Assembly: GCF_900142375.1 (NCBI RefSeq)
Contig: NZ_FRAR01000012.1
Coordinates: forward strand, 1-64,000
Direction: 5' to 3'
Length of the DNA stretch: 64,000 nt
DNA from: Desulforamulus aeronauticus DSM 10349
GTDB taxonomy: Bacteria > Bacillota > Desulfotomaculia > Desulfotomaculales > Desulfotomaculaceae
The notes under the pieces are model-generated. The model was given only the letters and a program-made list of their open reading frames with translations. It ran no database searches and was not told the origin of the DNA. Made by a program: the position numbers and the translations under genes. Positions 27,437 through 35,487 of this stretch are shown here, one piece after another (position 1 is the first letter of the stretch; every line of letters starts with the position of its first letter).

Positions 27437-27916
27437 ATGAAAATACCAACGGCTTTAAAGCATAAACCGGTCATTGTCTCTGACAATTATGAAAATGTTG
27501 ACGGTAGATATGCTTATAATACAGATGCCAAGGGACTTTCACTGGGATTAGCTCAGTGGAATGATCGAGGCAAGGTAGATATTTCGGCCAAAGTATGGAG
27601 ATACACCGGAGAAAAATGGTCCAGACAGTCTGAAGAATTACCGTTACACCGTGTGCTTGACCTGGCGATTCTCGTTTGTAGAGCAAAACTCCATTTTCGA
27701 GAGGCGTATCGGTACGAGAAATTATATGATACCGAAAACCCTGTTATTGACAGAGTCGGTTTGCAGGGGGATGCTATGACAGTGGCAGTATGTACGGACA
27801 ATGAAAAGATTAACGAAGATATTAAATTATTCAGCCAAGCACTCAGTAATGATGATGAACTTATTGGGGAACGCTTACGTACTTTATCAAGCATATTAAA
27901 AGAAATGGGATATTGA
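27437..27916 (+). CDS. DUF6530-like protein
   Basis: A 159-residue soluble protein. It begins MKIPTALKHKPVIVSDNYENVDGRYAY and contains LSLGLAQWNDRGKVDISAKV, which I recall from the DUF6530 family of Firmicutes. No catalytic motif is apparent. Start ATG follows GGGGGTAAGG. It heads a tight operon: the DUF2087 gene starts four bases after its stop. Function unknown; a regulatory or stress role is suggested only by the operator and neighbours. Confidence 0.7.
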   Translation: MKIPTALKHKPVIVSDNYENVDGRYAYNTDAKGLSLGLAQWNDRGKVDISAKVWRYTGEKWSRQSEELPLHRVLDLAILVCRAKLHFREAYRYEKLYDTENPVIDRVGLQGDAMTVAVCTDNEKINEDIKLFSQALSNDDELIGERLRTLSSILKEMGY

Positions 27917-27920
27917 TGAA

Positions 27921-28214
27921 ATGAGTGAAGCTACTAAGAAAAAAATTAACATTTCCGTCTTCTTAGACGATGCCGGCAAGATTGGGCAAATTCCTGTACC
28001 AAACAGGACCAAAATCCCGGTCTTAGCCTATTTAGCCAGCAAATTTGAGGAAGATCGGATTTACAGCGAAAAAGAGGTCAACGGAATTATCGATGCGTGG
28101 CATACTTTCGGAGATTATTTTATCTTGCGAAGGTTGCTGATTGATTACAATTTTCTTGAGCGGACACCCGATGGAGCAAAATATTGGGTTATCAAAAAAG
28201 AAGGTGATATCTGA
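27921..28214 (+). CDS. DUF2087 protein
   Basis: A 97-residue protein whose second half (LAYLASKFEEDRIYSEKEVN, then HTFGDYFILRRLLIDYNFLERTPDG, YW) is the DUF2087 pattern, a small winged-helix-like fold often attached to transcriptional regulators. Here it stands alone. Its stop overlaps the next start by one base, so it is translationally coupled to the GIY-YIG-like gene. It could be a DNA-binding co-regulator of this operon; that is inference. Confidence 0.75.
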   Translation: MSEATKKKINISVFLDDAGKIGQIPVPNRTKIPVLAYLASKFEEDRIYSEKEVNGIIDAWHTFGDYFILRRLLIDYNFLERTPDGAKYWVIKKEGDI

Positions 28215-28564
28215 TGGATAGAAAAAAAGAATTGAAAGAACAATACAAGCAAACGAAGCCACCGATGGGAATCTTCATGATTCGCTCTAACGCCGATAAT
28301 AAATGTTTTATTGAAGTAACGCCAAATTTAAAAGGCAAGATAAACAGTGCCAAGTTTCAATTAGAGAATGGATCTCACCGTAACCGAGAGTTACAACAGG
28401 CCTGGCGGGAGCTTGGTGAAACAGCTTTCACCATTGAGGTACTGGAAAATCTTGAATATGATAAAGATGAAATGAAAACCGATTACACAGAGGATTTAGC
28501 CTTGTTAAAAATGATGTGGGAAGAAAAATTGGCCAAAGAAGGGATGGAGTTTTACAAAAGATAG
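28214..28564 (+). CDS. GIY-YIG-like protein with degenerate catalytic motif
   Basis: A 116-residue protein of the GIY-YIG nuclease superfamily: PPMGIFMIRSNADNKCFIEV is the GIY...YIG region and NGSHRNRELQQAWRELG the helix with the conserved Arg. The tyrosines are replaced (GIF and FIEV), so nuclease activity is doubtful and the fold may only bind. Start ATG 28214 overlaps the DUF2087 stop by one base. The DUF2087 plus GIY-YIG-like pairing appears to be a standing arrangement, but I cannot name a function. Confidence 0.7.
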   Translation: MDRKKELKEQYKQTKPPMGIFMIRSNADNKCFIEVTPNLKGKINSAKFQLENGSHRNRELQQAWRELGETAFTIEVLENLEYDKDEMKTDYTEDLALLKMMWEEKLAKEGMEFYKR

Positions 28565-28623
28565 AACTTCACAATAACTTCGAGACCTTACTAAATAACC
28601 CAAACTTATCAGGAGATAAAAAG

Positions 28624-29292
28624 ATGAAGATCGTTGTAATAAACGGAAGCCCTAAAGGTAGAAAAGGCAATACAAATGTGATCGTAAGCTCCCTATTAAA
28701 GGGTGCTGAGGAAGCGGGAGCACAAACAACAAATATTTTCTTAGCAGAGAAAAATATCAATCACTGCACGGGCTGCATTACCTGCTGGTTTAAACCTGGA
28801 CAATGTGTTATTAATGACGATATGGTAGAGGTTATTGCACAAATGGGGGATGCCAATGTTATCATCTTGGCTACCCCGGTGTATTGTGAAAATATGACCG
28901 GTCTGTTAAAGATGTTTATAGATAGGTTGACAATGGTTGCTAACCCCTATTCGTACAGCAATGCAACATCCCAGGCAGTAGCTAGCCAACAGGAACAAGT
29001 GCCACAATCGCCAAAGCTGATGATGATATCGACCTGCGGTTTTCCTAACAAGGAAACTTTTGCTGTTCTGGCACATTGGTACAAAAGGTTTTCACAGAAT
29101 ATGAGAACGGAATCATTGGGAGAAATTTATGTAACCCGTGGAAAATATTTATGTGATCCGCCACAAGAAATAAGAGAGGCAGTAGCTGCCTACTTGCGTG
29201 TTGTAGAAAATGCAGGTAGAGAAATTGCAACAAAGTTGCAGATTGCGGACCAAACCCGGGAATTATTAGACACACCCTTTGCAACAGAATAG
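28624..29292 (+). CDS. Flavodoxin-family NAD(P)H-dependent oxidoreductase
   Basis: A 222-residue iron-sulfur-flavoprotein-like protein. KIVVINGSPKGRKGNTNVIV is the FMN-phosphate loop, CTGCITCWFKPGQC a Cys motif typical of this group, and ATPVYCENMTGLLKMFIDR the second FMN loop. The frame is open from 28516, but that overlaps the previous gene; ATG at 28624 with AGGAGATAAAA upstream fits the family start. Last gene before a strong terminator, so it likely ends the operon. Confidence 0.85.
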   Translation: MKIVVINGSPKGRKGNTNVIVSSLLKGAEEAGAQTTNIFLAEKNINHCTGCITCWFKPGQCVINDDMVEVIAQMGDANVIILATPVYCENMTGLLKMFIDRLTMVANPYSYSNATSQAVASQQEQVPQSPKLMMISTCGFPNKETFAVLAHWYKRFSQNMRTESLGEIYVTRGKYLCDPPQEIREAVAAYLRVVENAGREIATKLQIADQTRELLDTPFATE

Positions 29293-29324
29293 ATTCTAAA
29301 AAGCAATTTGCTTTGCATTAGTAA

Positions 29325-29366
29325 AAGCCGTGTCCACGAATGAAATTCAGAGGACACGGATTTTTA
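29325..29366. terminator. Bidirectional terminator
   Basis: CCGTGTCC / GGACACGG stem with ATTTTT downstream on plus and CTTTTAC on minus, between convergent genes. Confidence 0.8.
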
Positions 29367-30131
29367 CTATGCTTTCATACCGGTATAAAGTAGAATCGCA
29401 TCCCTTAAAAAGGCTGCTGCTCCGGGGTGTTTGGCATCATAGTAGGCGGTAAATCTTTCGTCATCCACATACATTTGAGCAAGTCCTGCATGTGCTTCTT
29501 TGGTGTAGCTATCCCAGGAAAAACTTAACCATTGACGGTGCAGATCCGCTGCCCTTTGAGCCAGTTCGCCAGCGGGATTACCGGTTTTAAAGGCAGCATG
29601 GAGTGTTTCTATAACCTCATTGCCAAGCCTAGTAATCTCTGCATATTGTTCTTGGGACATACCTTTTAATTTAGCATTTGATCTGTCAATAGCTTCGTCG
29701 CCGTATTTGGCACGAATTTCCTGACCGTATTTCTCTTCATTATCATCAATTAATTTTTGCTTAAAGCCTTCAAATTTTTCCAGATCACTCATGGTAATTC
29801 TCCCTTCTGTTAAGGCAATGGTTTTCTCAACATTGGCAATCAACAAATTCAATTGTTCTCTCTTGGCAAGAAGCTTCTCATGGTGTTCTCTTAGTGCCTT
29901 CGCTCCATCAAAGGCAGGTGCGGTTACAATTTCTTTAATACTTTCCAAGCTCACACCCAGTTCCCGATAAAAAAGAATCTGCTGCAGTCGATCAACCTCA
30001 GCTTGACCGTAAATGCGATACCCTGAAGAATTAATTCTTGCCGGCTTAAGAAGTCCTACTTCATCATAATATCGCAGTGTCCTAGTACTGATACCTGCTA
30101 TCTGACCTAACTTTTGCACGGTATATTCCAT
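29367..30131 (-). CDS. MerR-family regulator with TipAS domain
   Basis: A 254-residue regulator: N-terminal MerR winged helix (EYTVQKLGQIAGISTRTLRY, LKPARINSSGYRIYG), a dimerisation coiled coil (about 75-115) and a C-terminal TipAS drug-binding domain (about 130-254, ending TGMKA). Such proteins bind diverse hydrophobic drugs and activate promoters with an overlong spacer. Start ATG at 30131 directly follows AGGAGGTGAGGG; the frame upstream is not preferred. Its own promoter at 30154-30184 has a 19-base spacer, so autoactivation is expected. Confidence 0.9.
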   Translation of the reverse strand: MEYTVQKLGQIAGISTRTLRYYDEVGLLKPARINSSGYRIYGQAEVDRLQQILFYRELGVSLESIKEIVTAPAFDGAKALREHHEKLLAKREQLNLLIANVEKTIALTEGRITMSDLEKFEGFKQKLIDDNEEKYGQEIRAKYGDEAIDRSNAKLKGMSQEQYAEITRLGNEVIETLHAAFKTGNPAGELAQRAADLHRQWLSFSWDSYTKEAHAGLAQMYVDDERFTAYYDAKHPGAAAFLRDAILLYTGMKA

Positions 30132-30153
30132 GCCCTCACCTCCTGACAAGATC

Positions 30154-30184
30154 ACTATACAGATTTACGTAACGTCAATGTCAA
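30154..30184 (-). promoter_or_regulatory. MerR-type promoter with 19-bp spacer
   Basis: On the minus strand TTGACA, then 19 bases, then TATAGT. The spacer contains TGACGTTACGTAA, a MerR/TipA-like operator. Spacer length is one to two bases above normal, as MerR activators need. Confidence 0.85.
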
Positions 30185-30191
30185 TAGTATT

Positions 30192-30220
30192 GCCATAAAA
30201 AATTACCCACTCCCGGTTTA
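30192..30220. repeat. Palindromic repeat copy 3, truncated
   Basis: GCCATAAAAAATTACCCAC then TCCCGGTTTA matches the left part of copy 2 (25618 onward). The right arm is missing. Confidence 0.7.
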
Positions 30221-30270
30221 GAGACTACTGCAAAAGGGAACCTAATTTAACCAATGATAAGTTAATGAGC

Positions 30271-30312
30271 AAAAAACAGCTGGCTTACGGAAAGTAAGAC
30301 CAACTGTTTTTT
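30271..30312 (-). terminator. Terminator of the SLH gene
   Basis: Minus strand: AAAACAGtTGG-CTTAC type stem closing with GTAAG-CCA-CTGTTTTTT. It lies about 100 bases after the SLH gene stop. Confidence 0.75.
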
Positions 30313-30414
30313 CATTTTTGTCTATTTTAATTTTGTATATAGTCTATAAAATGGTACTTTTGCAGAAATCTCTACACTGAGGATGGGTATTATCTAACTA
30401 TAATATTTTAAAAA

Positions 30415-31584
30415 CTAGTTACTTAAGTACAATCCTTTTTGATTTTCAAAATCCTTGGCGATATCATTGCTGATGAGTCCTGTTCCCTCTATTTTTTCAT
30501 TCTTTAATTCCTCTCCATCAGAGGTATTGGGATACTTTTCACCATCAAATTTCAGGGATACATAGTGAGGTGTCACGCCTCCCCCGGAAATCTTAATAAT
30601 GATATCATGCCAGCCCTTGGTTTTTTCGTTGCTGATAATGATAGGATTACGGATCAGGGTAAACTTCTGCAATAATTCAAAGCCTTGATTTTTCTGGAGA
30701 AAAACGAGCCCGGTATCTCCCCCAGTACCACTGGTAAAGAGACCCATCAATTGCACAAAAACTTCAGGGGTTTTATCGTCGTTCAGGTCAACGTAGTTAT
30801 AGTAATATCTGGTTTGTTTGGCTTCTTCTTCAGATAAACCCAGCTCTTTTATAATTGCTTTCTCTAGTTCTTTGTTTTTTTCACTTTCTGCTTCAATATA
30901 ATCAACTTTCTGATCGCCATTAGTTGGTTCCTCATTAATAGGGAAAGCGTGTTGCAAGGTGCTAAGAGTTCTATTCAGAATAACCGCCAACTCTGCTCTG
31001 GTAATATTGTCATTAGGATTAAACTGTTGGGAAGTCTTACCTTTCATAATGCCTGTGTTAAAAATAAGGCTGATAGCATTTTGGTCTTCCTGGGACAGAT
31101 TTTGGGTATCAGCATAGACAGGCCACATCATGGTGGCGACAACCCCTAAACTCTTTGCCCTAAATGAGTTATTAATGGCCTTGGCCATTTCCAATCTAGT
31201 CACCGGTTGGTCGGGGCTAAATTTACGGTTCTCGGTATTAATGACGCCGTTTAAACCACATTTTAAGATAACATCACTATACCATTGTCCATCTTGAATA
31301 TCATCATAAAAATCCTTAGCGGTGGGAGCTTTGACAAATTTCAAATTATCATAATTAAAATCGAATATCCTGTCTAAAGATGCCGCCAATTCTGCCCTGG
31401 TTACTTGTGTATTAGGGCTAAAGGTATCATTAGTGATGCCCTTCAGGTAACCTTTTTGATAAATTGTTTCAATTTCGGCGGCAGCCCAGTGGCCAGTTAC
31501 GTCTGTAAAGGGAGTCTGAGCCAAAACTGTATTGGGGAACAACAGCAAAGCACTTAGTACTAGCGGAAACAAATTTTTCTTCAT
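30415..31584 (-). CDS. S-layer-homology (SLH) domain protein
   Basis: A 389-residue secreted protein: signal peptide (KKNLFPLVLSALLLFPNTVL, cut after ALA-type site near 22), then three SLH domains (about 25-70, 88-140, 150-200) with FTDVTGHWAAAEIETIYQKG and ITRAELAVILNR. They anchor the protein to cell-wall pyruvylated polymers. A C-terminal domain of about 170 residues (ELGLSEEEAKQTRYYYNYVD...) is of unknown function and resembles a periplasmic lipoprotein-like beta fold. Start ATG follows AAGGAGAGGATCC. Confidence 0.85.
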   Translation of the reverse strand: MKKNLFPLVLSALLLFPNTVLAQTPFTDVTGHWAAAEIETIYQKGYLKGITNDTFSPNTQVTRAELAASLDRIFDFNYDNLKFVKAPTAKDFYDDIQDGQWYSDVILKCGLNGVINTENRKFSPDQPVTRLEMAKAINNSFRAKSLGVVATMMWPVYADTQNLSQEDQNAISLIFNTGIMKGKTSQQFNPNDNITRAELAVILNRTLSTLQHAFPINEEPTNGDQKVDYIEAESEKNKELEKAIIKELGLSEEEAKQTRYYYNYVDLNDDKTPEVFVQLMGLFTSGTGGDTGLVFLQKNQGFELLQKFTLIRNPIIISNEKTKGWHDIIIKISGGGVTPHYVSLKFDGEKYPNTSDGEELKNEKIEGTGLISNDIAKDFENQKGLYLSN

Positions 31585-31727
31585 GTGGATCCTCTCCTTG
31601 ACGTCTTATATTGTTACCTACCTAATAGACGCGTGGTTAATCAATAATGTAACAGTGACCTGACTACGGGATAACGATTCTACAAAGGGATAAAAATAAG
31701 AACATCAAGAGTTAGGGAGGACAGCAG

Positions 31728-32099
31728 ATGATTACTAAACTTTTACACGTATCTGTACCCGTGGGCGATTACGACGAGGCTCTAAAATGGTATACAGAAA
31801 AATTAGATTTGGAAGTACGTAAAGACAATACATTCGGTGGGGGGGTTCGTTTTCTAACTGTGGGTACCAAACAGCAGCCGGAGCTTGAGATTGTCCTGGT
31901 TAAAAATCAACCGGGCGTCATGGAAGTTGGTAAGGTCTCTGCGTGGGTTTTTGGTACAGACAATTGTAGTCAGGAGGTAGTAACATTAAAGGAGCGGGGA
32001 GTGCAGATTTTAAGCGAACCAGAGGAAGTACCCTGGGGAATACAGGCTGCCTTTGCTGACCCCTATGGCAATACCTTTGTACTCGTGGAAGTAAAATAA
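31728..32099 (+). CDS. VOC-family (glyoxalase-like) protein
   Basis: A 123-residue VOC protein with paired beta-alpha-beta modules: LLHVSVPVGDYDEALKWYTE and SEPEEVPWGIQAAFADPYGN, ending TFVLVEVK. Metal-binding His/Glu residues of true glyoxalase I are incompletely present, so it may be a dioxygenase-like or a drug-binding protein. Start ATG follows GGGAGGACAGC. It stands alone; a large perfect hairpin follows. Confidence 0.8.
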   Translation: MITKLLHVSVPVGDYDEALKWYTEKLDLEVRKDNTFGGGVRFLTVGTKQQPELEIVLVKNQPGVMEVGKVSAWVFGTDNCSQEVVTLKERGVQILSEPEEVPWGIQAAFADPYGNTFVLVEVK

Positions 32100-32160
32100 A
32101 GTAAGCAGTATTGCTAGATCTTCGTGGGAATTACTTCACGAGGCTTAGCCATATTGACGG

Positions 32161-32225
32161 CACGACAACCACATGAACCTACAAAATACACAAATTTTGT
32201 AGGTTCATGTGGTTGTCGTGTTCTT
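32161..32225. repeat. Perfect 27-bp inverted repeat hairpin
   Basis: 32161-32187 and 32194-32220 are exact reverse complements with a 6-base loop, followed by TTCTTC. It is far longer than a normal terminator stem. It lies behind the VOC gene and before the sigma-54 activator. Confidence 0.9.
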
Positions 32226-32333
32226 CTATATAGCTTTGCATGGGAGGGACAAATAACAAGAAACAAAAGGGTTTTGTGTATAAACGGGGAATATCAATCA
32301 TAATCAAATCAGCAGTTACTGGGGGGATATCCT

Positions 32334-34046
32334 GTGTCATCAGAAGTTAATTCTGCATACGGTAATCTGATACAGGAAGGGATCAATTCTCTTAGTATCG
32401 GTATTTTGTTGTTAGACGCTAAGGGATATGTGTCCTTCGCCAATACATCTTTTCAAGAAATCGTTAATAAAACTGATCAAGAGCTGATAGGGAAACATAT
32501 CCAGCATTTTTCTTTTGGGATATCTTTACTGAATGAATTAAGTCCCATCAACATCAATGGAGTGCCTTTTAACCTAAACTGTACCAAAGTCATGAAGAAT
32601 TCCAGCCTTTTGGCTACTTTAGTGGAACTTCATAATATTTCAAAGCTGCAACAGCTTCAGGATGAGTTAAACCGAAAGCAAAACCTGGTTAATTTGTTGC
32701 AGGCTATTTTTGACAGTGATCGTGAATGTATCGTTGGCGTGGATGCAAATGAGAAGATTATTATGATTAATAACGCTTATTGTAATCTCTTAGACGTTAA
32801 ACGAGAAGAATTACTGGGAAAGAACGTTCAAGAAGCAATTGAGAATACACGCTTGCATGTAGTGCTAAGAACCGGACAATCAGAGGTTGGAGAAATCCAG
32901 AGAATTAAAGGAAACGATACCATTTGCTCGCGGATACTTTTAAAAGAGAATGGTCAAGTTCAAGGTGCCGTTGGCAAAGTAATGTTTAAGGATGTCTCTG
33001 AACTCCGGTCATTAATGAAAAGAGTCGATCTTTTAAAATCTGAATTAGCGTTTTACAAGGAAGAGTTAAAGCGTTATCAAGGAACTAGTTACCTTTTGGA
33101 CGATATCATTGGTACTTCTGAAGCCATGCAGAATTTAAAAAACCTCGTGGTTAGGGTAGCAAGAAACGATTCCACCGTTCTCATTCGGGGGGAGAGCGGT
33201 ACAGGAAAAGAACTTTTCGCCCAGGCACTACATAACGCAAGTCAACGTGCCCACAACCCCTTTATCAAGGTGAATTGTGCTGCTTTGCCGGAAAACTTGC
33301 TGGAGTCGGAATTATTTGGCTACCAAGAAGGGGCCTTTACCGGTGCCCGTAAAGGCGGTAAAATTGGTAAGTTTGAGCTAGCCAACAAAGGAACTATTTT
33401 TTTAGATGAGATTGGCGACATGCCATTAAATATGCAGGTTAAATTGTTGCGTGTTTTACAGGAAAAGGAGATTGAAAGGCTAGGAGAAAACCGTCCTATC
33501 AAGGTTAATATTCGGGTGGTAGCGGCCACAAACCGAAACCTGGAAGAAATGATTGGGGAGGGTCAGTTTCGGGAGGATCTGTTTTATCGCCTAAATGTAG
33601 TGACCTTAGAGGTGCCACCTTTAAGAGAACGACCGGAAGACATACCGGAATTAGTGAAACTTTTGATGGAAAAACTAGCCTGGCAGCTTGGCTGCTCACC
33701 CAAAACACTGACTCCGTCGGCACTGAATACGCTCCTTAGTTACTCCTGGCCCGGCAACGTGCGAGAATTAGAAAATTTACTTGAGCGAATCCTGAATATG
33801 ATAGATGATGATACCATCACGGTAAATCAAATTTCGCCCTATATCCATAAGGATAAGGTAAGTAAAGCAGCCGTGGAGATCCGTCCTATGAAAGAAGCCA
33901 TTGAATCATTAGAGCGGAATCTAATTTTAAATACTCTGGACAGTACCGCAGGGGATTGCCTGGCAGCTGCCCGATTATTGCAAATCAGCAAATCAACATT
34001 GTATGAGAAAATAAATAGATACAAGATAACCAAAAAATTTAACTAA
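32334..34046 (+). CDS. Sigma-54-dependent transcriptional activator (PAS-AAA-HTH)
   Basis: A 570-residue activator: two PAS-like sensor domains (about 8-110 and 120-230), a short coiled linker, an AAA+ domain (about 255-490) with Walker A GESGTGKE, the sigma-54 contact loop GAFTGA, Walker B IFLDEIGDMP, and a Fis-type helix-turn-helix at the end (AARLLQISKSTLYEKINRY). Start GTG 32334 after GGGGGGATATCC. Its neighbour downstream has a perfect sigma-54 promoter and enhancer-like palindrome, so it probably drives the alcohol/aldehyde dehydrogenase genes. Confidence 0.92.
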   Translation: MSSEVNSAYGNLIQEGINSLSIGILLLDAKGYVSFANTSFQEIVNKTDQELIGKHIQHFSFGISLLNELSPININGVPFNLNCTKVMKNSSLLATLVELHNISKLQQLQDELNRKQNLVNLLQAIFDSDRECIVGVDANEKIIMINNAYCNLLDVKREELLGKNVQEAIENTRLHVVLRTGQSEVGEIQRIKGNDTICSRILLKENGQVQGAVGKVMFKDVSELRSLMKRVDLLKSELAFYKEELKRYQGTSYLLDDIIGTSEAMQNLKNLVVRVARNDSTVLIRGESGTGKELFAQALHNASQRAHNPFIKVNCAALPENLLESELFGYQEGAFTGARKGGKIGKFELANKGTIFLDEIGDMPLNMQVKLLRVLQEKEIERLGENRPIKVNIRVVAATNRNLEEMIGEGQFREDLFYRLNVVTLEVPPLRERPEDIPELVKLLMEKLAWQLGCSPKTLTPSALNTLLSYSWPGNVRELENLLERILNMIDDDTITVNQISPYIHKDKVSKAAVEIRPMKEAIESLERNLILNTLDSTAGDCLAAARLLQISKSTLYEKINRYKITKKFN

Positions 34047-34056
34047 CTCAACAGAA

Positions 34057-34091
34057 AAAACAAGCGGGCCCTCCGGGGTCCGTTTGTTTTT
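34057..34091 (+). terminator. Rho-independent terminator
   Basis: AAACAA-CGG-CCC / GGG-CCG-TTGTTT type stem with TTTT after it, closing the activator gene. Confidence 0.8.
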
Positions 34092-34176
34092 CCAAGAAAC
34101 CGGAATCAGTCCGTTTAATTGGAAGTCGCATAATTGACGGAATTAACAGATAAATAAAATCTTGCACCCATATTAG

Positions 34177-34192
34177 TTCCGAAAATTCGGAA
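34177..34192 (+). promoter_or_regulatory. Candidate enhancer (UAS) for the activator
   Basis: TTCCGAAAATTCGGAA is a perfect palindrome 30-45 bases upstream of the -24 box. A second, weaker inverted pair (TCCGTTTAATT / AATTGACGGA) lies near 34110-34142. Confidence 0.6.
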
Positions 34193-34221
34193 TTTAATGC
34201 TTAAAAACAGCTTAAAACCGC

Positions 34222-34236
34222 TGGCACGGGTTTTGC
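34222..34236 (+). promoter_or_regulatory. Sigma-54 promoter
   Basis: TGGCAC (34222), 5 bases, TTGC (34233): the full -24/-12 consensus. It lies 43 bases before the alcohol dehydrogenase gene. Confidence 0.92.
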
Positions 34237-34278
34237 GGTATAAGTGGCTATCATAACGCGGGGGGAGGGAAAAAACAT

Positions 34279-35451
34279 ATGCAAACCCAGGCAGAATTTC
34301 ATATGCCACAAACGGTGTTTTACGGTCCTGGTTCATTTACGTTAATTGGGGAACAAGTTTCATTTCATGGAAATAAGGCGCTCATTATTAGTGACCATAT
34401 AATGGAAAAAATGGGCTTGGTATCACAATGTCAAGACTATTTGGCAAAAGCAAACTGCGACGTTGCAGTTTATCTTAATGTTGATTCCGAACCTACTGAT
34501 ATACACGTTGCTGAGTCGCTGGACATGTTTTCTTATCAAAAATGCAATGTGATTGTCGCATTGGGTGGCGGTAGTTGTCTTGATACCGCTAAGGCAGTTG
34601 CTGTAGTTGCATCGAATGGGGGATATATCAATGATTATGTAGGAAGAAAAGCCCCACTTAAAAATACCCCTATTCCCCTGATTGTTGCCCCGACAACTGC
34701 TGGAACCGGCTCAGAGGTTACCTGTGTAACCATTATTACCAATACCAAAAATGATGTAAAGCTGATGATCAAGCATCTAGGATTTATGCCTTCTGTTGCC
34801 ATCGTGGACCCAAATTTAACCTGTTCATTACCACCTCATGTTACTGCAGCAACTGGTTTGGATGCTCTTTGTCATGCGATAGAAGCGTATATTTCCAAGT
34901 TAGCCCATCCACTAACCGACATCATGGCACTCAGAGCAATCAAACTTATTAACGAAAATCTCCTTAGGGCCTATAAAAATGGAAATGATTTGGAAGCTAG
35001 GGAGAAAATGTCTCTGGCAGCAATGCAGGCGGGTATAGCCTTCTCCAATGCGTCCGTTTGCCTAATACATGGCATGTCCCGGCCGATTGGTGCCATGTTC
35101 CATGTCCCACATGGCGTTTCCAATGCGATGCTGCTGCCAGTTGTTTTGGAATTTTCCAAGGAAAGCGCCAAAGCACGTCTGACTGAGATTGCAAGAATGC
35201 TAAAGTTTGGTTTTATGGGTTCGGATCATGAAATGATCGATCTTTTTATCCAAGACATCAAGCAGCTTTGCCGTAACCTAAAAATACCCAATATGCAAAC
35301 CTGGGGCATTGAACCTAAAAGATTTGCAGAGGTGATACCAAAGATGGCTGCAGATGCCCTTGCCAGCGGCAGCCCCAATCATAATCCCAGGGTACCAACC
35401 GTAGAGGAAATCAGCGAATTGTACCGCATCAGTTTTAACTATCGTTATTAA
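34279..35451 (+). CDS. Iron-containing alcohol dehydrogenase
   Basis: A 390-residue group III alcohol dehydrogenase. The NAD fold shows ALGGGSCLDTAKAVA, and metal ligands are seen in GLDALCHAIEAY and CLIHGMSRPIGAMFHVPHG. Compared with FucO-type enzymes, the second His of HGMAHPLG is Arg (HGMSRPIG), a known variant; the metal-binding His before it and in PHG are kept. Oxidises an alcohol to an aldehyde (or the reverse) with NAD(P). Start ATG after GGGGGGAGGG. It is first in a sigma-54 operon, and the aldehyde dehydrogenase behind it would take the product. Confidence 0.92.
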   Translation: MQTQAEFHMPQTVFYGPGSFTLIGEQVSFHGNKALIISDHIMEKMGLVSQCQDYLAKANCDVAVYLNVDSEPTDIHVAESLDMFSYQKCNVIVALGGGSCLDTAKAVAVVASNGGYINDYVGRKAPLKNTPIPLIVAPTTAGTGSEVTCVTIITNTKNDVKLMIKHLGFMPSVAIVDPNLTCSLPPHVTAATGLDALCHAIEAYISKLAHPLTDIMALRAIKLINENLLRAYKNGNDLEAREKMSLAAMQAGIAFSNASVCLIHGMSRPIGAMFHVPHGVSNAMLLPVVLEFSKESAKARLTEIARMLKFGFMGSDHEMIDLFIQDIKQLCRNLKIPNMQTWGIEPKRFAEVIPKMAADALASGSPNHNPRVPTVEEISELYRISFNYRY

Positions 35452-35487
35452 CTAATGTTCCTGAAAAATATATGGGAGGTAATAAAC

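Noticed and set aside
28516-28623. Longer start of the flavodoxin-type gene
   Set aside because: It overlaps the previous gene and adds residues before the FMN loop; ATG 28624 has a good site.
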